Made by a program: the position numbers and the translations under genes | Notes under the pieces: generated by a model | The model's database searches: none | What the model saw: only the letters and a program-made list of their open reading frames with translations | Told to the model about the DNA's origin: nothing | Shown here: positions 60,208-64,000 of the stretch, piece by piece | How positions within the stretch are numbered: position 1 is the first letter of the stretch | Layout of the letters: every line of letters starts with the position of its first letter | Source: Dirofilaria immitis | Lineage: Eukaryota > Nematoda > Chromadorea > Rhabditida > Onchocercidae | Reading direction: 5' to 3' | Length of the DNA stretch: 64,000 nt | NCBI GenBank assembly: GCA_024305405.1 | Contig: JAKNDB010000085.1 | Location: 372,001 to 436,000, forward strand

Positions 60208-60258
60208 TTGATTCGATAGACGGAGATAGAATCTATCTATCTCCGTCTATCGAATCAA
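60208..60258. repeat. perfect 22-bp inverted repeat with 7-base loop
   Basis: The arm starting TTGATTCGATAGACGGAGAT (60208-60229) is exactly complementary to 60237-60258, around the loop AATCTAT. Confidence 0.9.
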
Positions 60259-60278
60259 TTCCTTTGACACAATTATCA

Positions 60279-60303
60279 CATCATCATCATCATCATCATC
60301 ATC
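60279..60303 (+). repeat. (ATC)n microsatellite
   Basis: About eight units, 20 bp right of the hairpin. Confidence 0.85.
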
Positions 60304-60913
60304 AGAAAGATCGAACAGAAGGATAAATTGCATTCCAGGACAAAGAGCTTCCTAAGCTCGTTAGCCAGATCTTTGCTAGCTCGATGGCTTTTTTTCCTAT
60401 TTAAGAAATTTGAATAAATAACATCTTTGTCCTTTCTCTATCTCTTTCTCGTTATTGAAATGTTCAATGCATTTAATAATCAACCATCTTCAAATTATTT
60501 AAAATTAGATTTAAGTGAAAAAATAGTTGGGGACTGACTTTTGTTAAATTAGGCATTTCGCATCGTTGCTAAACTCATAGTTTTCAAAAATGGCGATGGA
60601 TGAGATTAAAATCGAAATCATTTTTGCTAATCCAACTAAAAAATGCGATATGTCGATAGTTTTAACGATGTTACCGAGAGTTCTAAAATATTTATTGGAT
60701 TTATCATTTCTTCATCATCATTTACTCCTTCTGATTCCACTACCATCTGCAAGCATTCTAATTGGCATGTAATTCAGCCTATGCAAATGAATAGATAGGC
60801 AAGCAAGCAAGCATTCATTAAACAATGATTGCAATGAGCAAGCAATCACTTAACCACTTAACAGGCATTCAGAACTAGCAGTCCCACGAAACGACACCCA
60901 TTGTGTCAATGAC

Positions 60914-60926
60914 AGGTCAAAGGTCA
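60914..60926 (+). promoter_or_regulatory. perfect DR1 nuclear-receptor half-site pair
   Basis: AGGTCAAAGGTCA: two consensus AGGTCA half-sites spaced by one A, the preferred target of HNF4-like and RXR-type receptors. It lies in a GC-richer patch 3.6 kb past ceh-32. Function is inferred from the motif alone. Confidence 0.45.
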
Positions 60927-63649
60927 TCATTATCTCTCAATGATGAGTGGTCCATTCAAAAACATTAAATCACAATTTCAGGGTCTTTTGTAAAAGGAAT
61001 AGGGACTTGAAGATTTGCAATGCATCGCTGAAAACTATCAAATGCTTACATATCTGTTCATTGAAGCTTACGGGAACAAGCGAAAGGAGGAAAACTTTGA
61101 CTTTGATATTATCACTTCGATAAATCGAGTTAACTTGACGGAAATATTAAACAAAAATTAAAGAAGAGAAGAAACTAATTGAATGAATAAACAAAGATTG
61201 TTAATATCACTGCCGTAGATCCTTTTACAAATAGATATTGATTCAACAAAGTTTATGTATCACTTATATAAATAATACAAATGGATATTCTCGAATTATG
61301 GGATTCAGAATTATATTAATTTTTAAAATTTTTCCCATGAAATTATTAGTTAAAATATTTCATCATCATTCTTCTCTAAAAGATCTTTCTCGATGAGAAA
61401 ATATGCTATCGAACTAATCAATTGGCATTCAAACTTATCATTGATTTCATAGAAATTTAAATTCTGATCCATTGTTGCTTTACTATTTCGTTTTCAGTTA
61501 TCAATTATGGTTTCATTAGCATAAATCACATAAGAAATATCTGAAACATTTTTGTAAGTTTCTTCTCAAGATATTCTCAACTTCAATTTATTCATTCCCA
61601 TTTCAAACACAGCTTATTTTTCGTTATGCTTACTTTTCGATCATTTCTTTTGTTATCAGATGAACTGATATTCTGTAATCATGCGAAGGACAAATTATTT
61701 AATTCTTTCAAGATATTCAACTATTATCATATATTACATATCAAAATTGTAGAAGATGAAAAATATTGATGTACAAGGTATGTGTTTTATTGAAATTGAA
61801 GAAATACGAAAAATGTGCATTAATATAATATAAATAATCAAATAGTATATATTAGTAATACCTGTGATGAAAAATATAAGGAATTAATCTATGATCATAT
61901 TATAATAAAAGATGTGATAGTTGATTGTAAAAATGATCATATCATAATAAATCATTCGTATAAACGCTATCAGTTTACAGCTATCATAGATAGCAATTAA
62001 TGTTGATTTGTTTAAAAAAACGAAAATAAAAATATAGAATTTTTGTTTAGAGACGATGGATTATCATGCTCATAACTTAAAAAAGCACCTACCTCAATAT
62101 ATTAGGTTTTACAAGCAAATAAACGAATGATAAAGGTTATGATAAACGTTCTCAAACAATTATATTCACAATAAAAATTTCTTGACATCCATGATGTTCA
62201 GCCATTTGGTAAATTAGAATTATTTCAAGAAAGACATGAAAATAGAAAGACAAATGTTGAAGAAATGAAATAGCTAACTTACTTTTCGATATGAAGAGAA
62301 TGATGTTATCATGGCGTTAAAATTTCAATTAAGCATCACAAATAAAATTATCACTACTTTCATTTATCATTGTTGGATTAATTATTTTTATATGCAAATC
62401 TATATCTATCTATCTATATATAAATAAAATATTCGTACTTTATCGTTTCTTAAATAAAATATCGCAAAGTCTAATAAAAATAGTAAGCCGTATCTGATCA
62501 TTTCTCGAACATTTCAAAATACCAAAAGCTTTCTCGATTTTCTCGCTTTCATCCTTTAATTGACAATATGTCGAGTTATCAGGCTGAAATTGTTCGCTTT
62601 TTTTTTAATCTTTTAATTGAGAAAATAGAGAGAATTGTTATCAAAAATATAGCATTAACGAGATTGGTAATTCAGATAAATTCAATATTTATTTTTGCTT
62701 AGAAAAATAATCAAATTATTTTGATAATTCAATTTTGAAATTATCTAAAAAACAAGAAAATTTAGAAGATTTAATAATGATAATAGACTTGTATTTTATA
62801 GTGTAAATCATTGATTTCATTATGTTTTTTGCGGATATAACAATTTTAATATTTTTTTTGTTTGTTCAAAACTACAATGAAATGATTTAATCGATGATAT
62901 ATCAACAAATTTCCATTTTATTTGACAGCTAAATTCGACTAAATGTTTATTAAATTTGCTTAAATAAAAAAAAAAACTTGTAAGCTTGTAAAAATCAACT
63001 TTGAAACTTGAAATATCGTTTTTAATCTATGACCATTGTTATGTCCCGTAACACATAATATTAGTGTTTAAATTGATCACTAACTATATCATATAAGTGA
63101 TGCAATAAATAAATAAATGTAATACTTATTACGTTTACTAACATATGATATTATGATCTACTGATATTTGATAGTAATATCACATTCAATTGTAATCGAA
63201 CCTTAACAATTTGTTCTTACATTTGAAAAAATTTTAAAAAATTATTAGCATAAGTTTTATGCAAATTTTAAACTGATAGATTTGTCGCATATTTATCTAT
63301 CAACCGTATGAAAAATAAAATAAATGAATTAAAAAAAAAAAAAAAAAGAAATAATTATTCGCATTAGCTGTAAAGATATTTGCTGATCGGTTGAAATTTT
63401 CATCGTAGAAGAAAATAGAAAATACGAAATAGAAAGAAGGAAAGGATTTAACAGTAAATAAGAACGTTAAGTTTATCAAAAAGTAAAGTTTTATATTTAT
63501 AATCAAATAATTTTATTTTATTACAAAGCATTCTTACTTTATCCATTATGTATATTCTTGATTGAAAAGGCTTTTATAAAAATTTCATTTTAGAAGTTAG
63601 AAAAAAATTTGAATTTATCTAATTTAAAGTTGAATTTGAATAATTTTAG

Positions 63650-63765
63650 AAAACGTATCAAAATACAAGACGTGTGTCATGTTACAAACATCAATGAATG
63701 AAATGTATAAAGATGAGAAGGAAATTATGATAGCTATTGAATATTGGACAAAACAATTAAAACAG
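63650..63765 (+). CDS. orphan exon of an unidentified gene (partial)
   Basis: Between an AATTTTAG acceptor and a CAG|GTCATT donor lies an open stretch of 38 codons (after two carried-in bases). It contains KYKTCVMLQTSMNEMY and DEKEIMIAIEYWTKQLKQ, with amphipathic character, and no stop in frame. I recognise no family, and its neighbours must lie to the left in AT-rich DNA or beyond the window. Confidence 0.35.
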
Positions 63766-64000
63766 GTCATTTATTTCGTTGAATAATTTAGCAAAATTTT
63801 TTTATAAATTCTATTAAGCTAACCATTTATACTTAATTTTCATCCAACTTTCATTATTCAATACTCAAATATTTTGGAGGAATAAAATCAAATTGATCGA
63901 ATTAATTTATCAAATTATTTTAAATAATTTGATAAATTAAGATAAAACGCTAAGATAATCGATGAATTTAAATTTTTCGAAGAATATTTTTTTTTTTAAA
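63766..64000. other. window end, AT-rich
   Basis: Nothing is recognised. A short inverted repeat (AAATTATTTA-type sequence, about 63905-63940) is present. Confidence 0.4.

Larger units (their letters stand above)
57343..63649. other. gene-poor region downstream of ceh-32
   Basis: No exon chain is recognised. It contains microsatellites, a perfect hairpin and a nuclear-receptor-type DR1 motif in a GC-richer patch (60860-60990), all listed separately. The rest is AT-rich with long A or T runs. Confidence 0.55.

Overview
The window looks like nuclear DNA of a parasitic nematode, most likely a clade III (filarial or other spirurid) worm. It is AT-rich, its genes are built from small exons (12-250 bp in most cases) with AT-rich introns, several start codons sit 7-11 bp behind a TTTTCAG/TTTTAG acceptor as expected for spliced-leader trans-splicing, and the homeobox gene resembles nematode CEH-32. 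Species assignment is inference. Exon coordinates below come from reading splice sites and homology by eye; none has been tested against transcripts.

Layout. 1-0.8 kb: 3' exons of an unidentified gene (+). 1.2-4.4 kb: a C2H2 zinc-finger locus, with an inverted decayed remnant followed by a 13-finger gene (+). 7.5-29.4 kb: a compact housekeeping block of six genes: CWC15 spliceosome factor (-), FAM50/XAP5 (+), mitochondrial ATP synthase b subunit (-), GDP-D-glucose phosphorylase (+), a TMEM223-like mitochondrial membrane protein (-), and a class I phosphatidylinositol transfer protein (+). Adjacent genes are alternately divergent and convergent, so no operon is apparent. 29.4-48.1 kb: about 19 kb without a convincing gene, rich in microsatellites and short tandem duplications, with scattered more complex patches that may be regulatory. 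48.2-57.3 kb: a SIX-class homeobox gene, the ceh-32 (Six3/6, Optix) orthologue, with large introns. 57.3-64 kb: gene-poor DNA with a perfect AGGTCA direct repeat (DR1), a perfect hairpin and one orphan exon at the right edge.

The most striking global signal is that the zinc-finger gene and five of the seven clearly identified genes need single-base frame corrections, nearly always one extra A (coding strand) in an A homopolymer. After these corrections each total CDS length becomes a multiple of three and the proteins align well with their families. A sequencing/assembly undercall of homopolymers is the likeliest cause, which also means the zinc-finger gene should not yet be called a pseudogene.

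Functionally the block combines RNA processing (CWC15, FAM50), mitochondrial energy metabolism (ATP synthase b, TMEM223-like), sugar-nucleotide quality control (GDP-glucose phosphorylase) and lipid transfer (PITP). They share no evident pathway and are probably chance or ancestral neighbours. The homeobox gene stands apart, isolated in a large non-coding domain as is common for developmental regulators.
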